From Streptosporangiaceae bacterium (GTDB lineage: Bacteria; Actinomycetota; Actinomycetes; Streptosporangiales; Streptosporangiaceae): a stretch of DNA of 14,469 nucleotides. The position numbers and the translations under genes were made by a program. Every line of letters begins with the position of its first letter. The stretch's first letter is position 1. Below are positions 13,986 to 14,469 of this stretch, one piece after another. Under the pieces are notes generated by a model. It saw only the letters and a program-made list of their open reading frames with translations, searched no databases and was not told the DNA's origin. The stretch is from positions 1-14,469 of the forward strand of contig JASIBM010000675.1 of NCBI GenBank assembly GCA_030045175.1. Reading direction: 5' to 3'.

Positions 13986-14469
13986 ATGACGCTACGCCGC
14001 GTACGAGATAATGAGTACGTCGAGGAACACGGCGGTGATTACGAGGATTTCGAGCCCGGAATGGTGATCCGGCACTGGCCGGGCCGGACGATTTCCGAGG
14101 TCGACAACACCTGGCTGACCCTGCTGACCATGAATCAGCACCCGCTGCATTTTGACCAGCACTATGCCGAGGGCGCGGAATACGGCCGGATCCTGGTCAA
14201 CAGCGGGATAACCCTGTGCCTGATCGGCGGCATGACGGTGCAGGCGCTGTCGGCCCGGGCGGTGGCCAATCTCGGCTGGGACCGGGTCCGGCTGCGTGAT
14301 CCCGTGTTCGTCGGCGACACGCTGTACGCGACCAGCCGGATCCTCGGCAAGCGGCGGTCAGCCTCCCGGCCGGGCAACGGGGTCATCACGGTGGAGACCA
14401 CCGGCACCAAGTCGACCGGCGAGACCGTGATCGTGTTCGAGCGGTCTTTCATGGTTCGCTGCCGCGAGG
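13986..14469 (+). CDS. MaoC-family acyl-CoA hydratase, 3' end beyond the window
   Basis: From ATG 13986 (GGGAG 8 bases upstream at 13973-13977) the frame is open for 161 codons to the window edge. The hot-dog-fold MaoC features are F-E-P-G-M-V-I-R-H-W-P-G-R-T-I-S-E-V-D-N (22-41), TLLTMNQHPLHFDQHYA (45-61), V-N-S-G-I-T-L (71-77) and L-R-D-P-V-F-V-G-D-T-L (about 104-114). Classical R-specific enoyl-CoA hydratases have Asp and His in G-D-x-N-P-x-H. Here Asn50 takes the Asp place and H55-F-D57 is kept, as I recall for the mesaconyl-CoA-hydratase-like branch (T-I-x-E-x-D-N and H-F-D-x-x-Y-A). It probably hydrates an enoyl-CoA. It is divergent from the permuted ATP-grasp gene by 69 bases, a gap that must hold both promoters. 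A typical member has roughly 160-170 residues, so little may be missing. Confidence 0.82.
   Translation, partial: MTLRRVRDNEYVEEHGGDYEDFEPGMVIRHWPGRTISEVDNTWLTLLTMNQHPLHFDQHYAEGAEYGRILVNSGITLCLIGGMTVQALSARAVANLGWDRVRLRDPVFVGDTLYATSRILGKRRSASRPGNGVITVETTGTKSTGETVIVFERSFMVRCRE

Noticed and set aside
1..14469. tRNA, rRNA, CRISPR arrays, insertion sequences and attachment sites
   Set aside because: No cloverleaf, rRNA-like segment, spaced repeat array, transposase gene or terminal inverted repeat was seen by eye on either strand.

Overview
The window is GC-rich DNA with frequent GTG/TTG starts, strong GGAGG-type ribosome sites and tightly packed genes, and it reads as an actinomycete chromosome. 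Secreted Ig-like/pentapeptide proteins, a membrane-anchored PstS-like protein and an ArsR-type regulator with a C-terminal helix-turn-helix fit that. I cannot name the genus.

Layout. Positions 1-74 hold the start of a leftward gene that leaves the window (signal-peptide-like N-terminus, TTG start). A rightward gene at 298-1770 encodes a secreted pentapeptide-repeat protein with Ig-like domains. It is convergent with a broken phosphate-binding-protein-like gene (1803-2683, minus) whose two halves lie in different frames.

The core is a compact eight-gene minus-strand operon (about 11423 down to 2855). In transcription order it encodes: a short D-3-phosphoglycerate dehydrogenase; a threonine-synthase-like PLP enzyme; an ornithine-cyclodeaminase-fold dehydrogenase resembling SbnB; a shrunken, lysine-less cysteine-synthase-fold protein; an SbnA-like PLP synthase; an ATP-grasp ligase; an MFS exporter; and a second ATP-grasp ligase. 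An ArsR-type regulator (11507-12499, plus) is divergent from it. Genes overlap or are separated by a few bases, so translation is probably coupled. The likely logic is: SerA-like enzyme feeds O-phosphoserine; SbnA/SbnB-like enzymes turn O-phosphoserine plus glutamate into L-2,3-diaminopropionate (Dap); the threonine-synthase-like enzyme possibly makes a second beta-substituted amino acid from a phosphorylated amino acid, or acts as a resistance enzyme; two ATP-grasp enzymes join the parts by amide bonds; and the MFS protein exports the product. I see no NRPS, NIS-synthetase or PEP-mutase gene in the window. This looks like a small NRPS-independent, Dap-containing peptide pathway, and I do not recognise it as a characterised cluster.

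Right of the regulator lies a separate unit: a probable circularly permuted ATP-grasp protein (12543-13916, minus) divergent from a MaoC-type hydratase (13986 onward, plus) that is cut by the window edge. Whether this pair belongs to the pathway cannot be told from the window.
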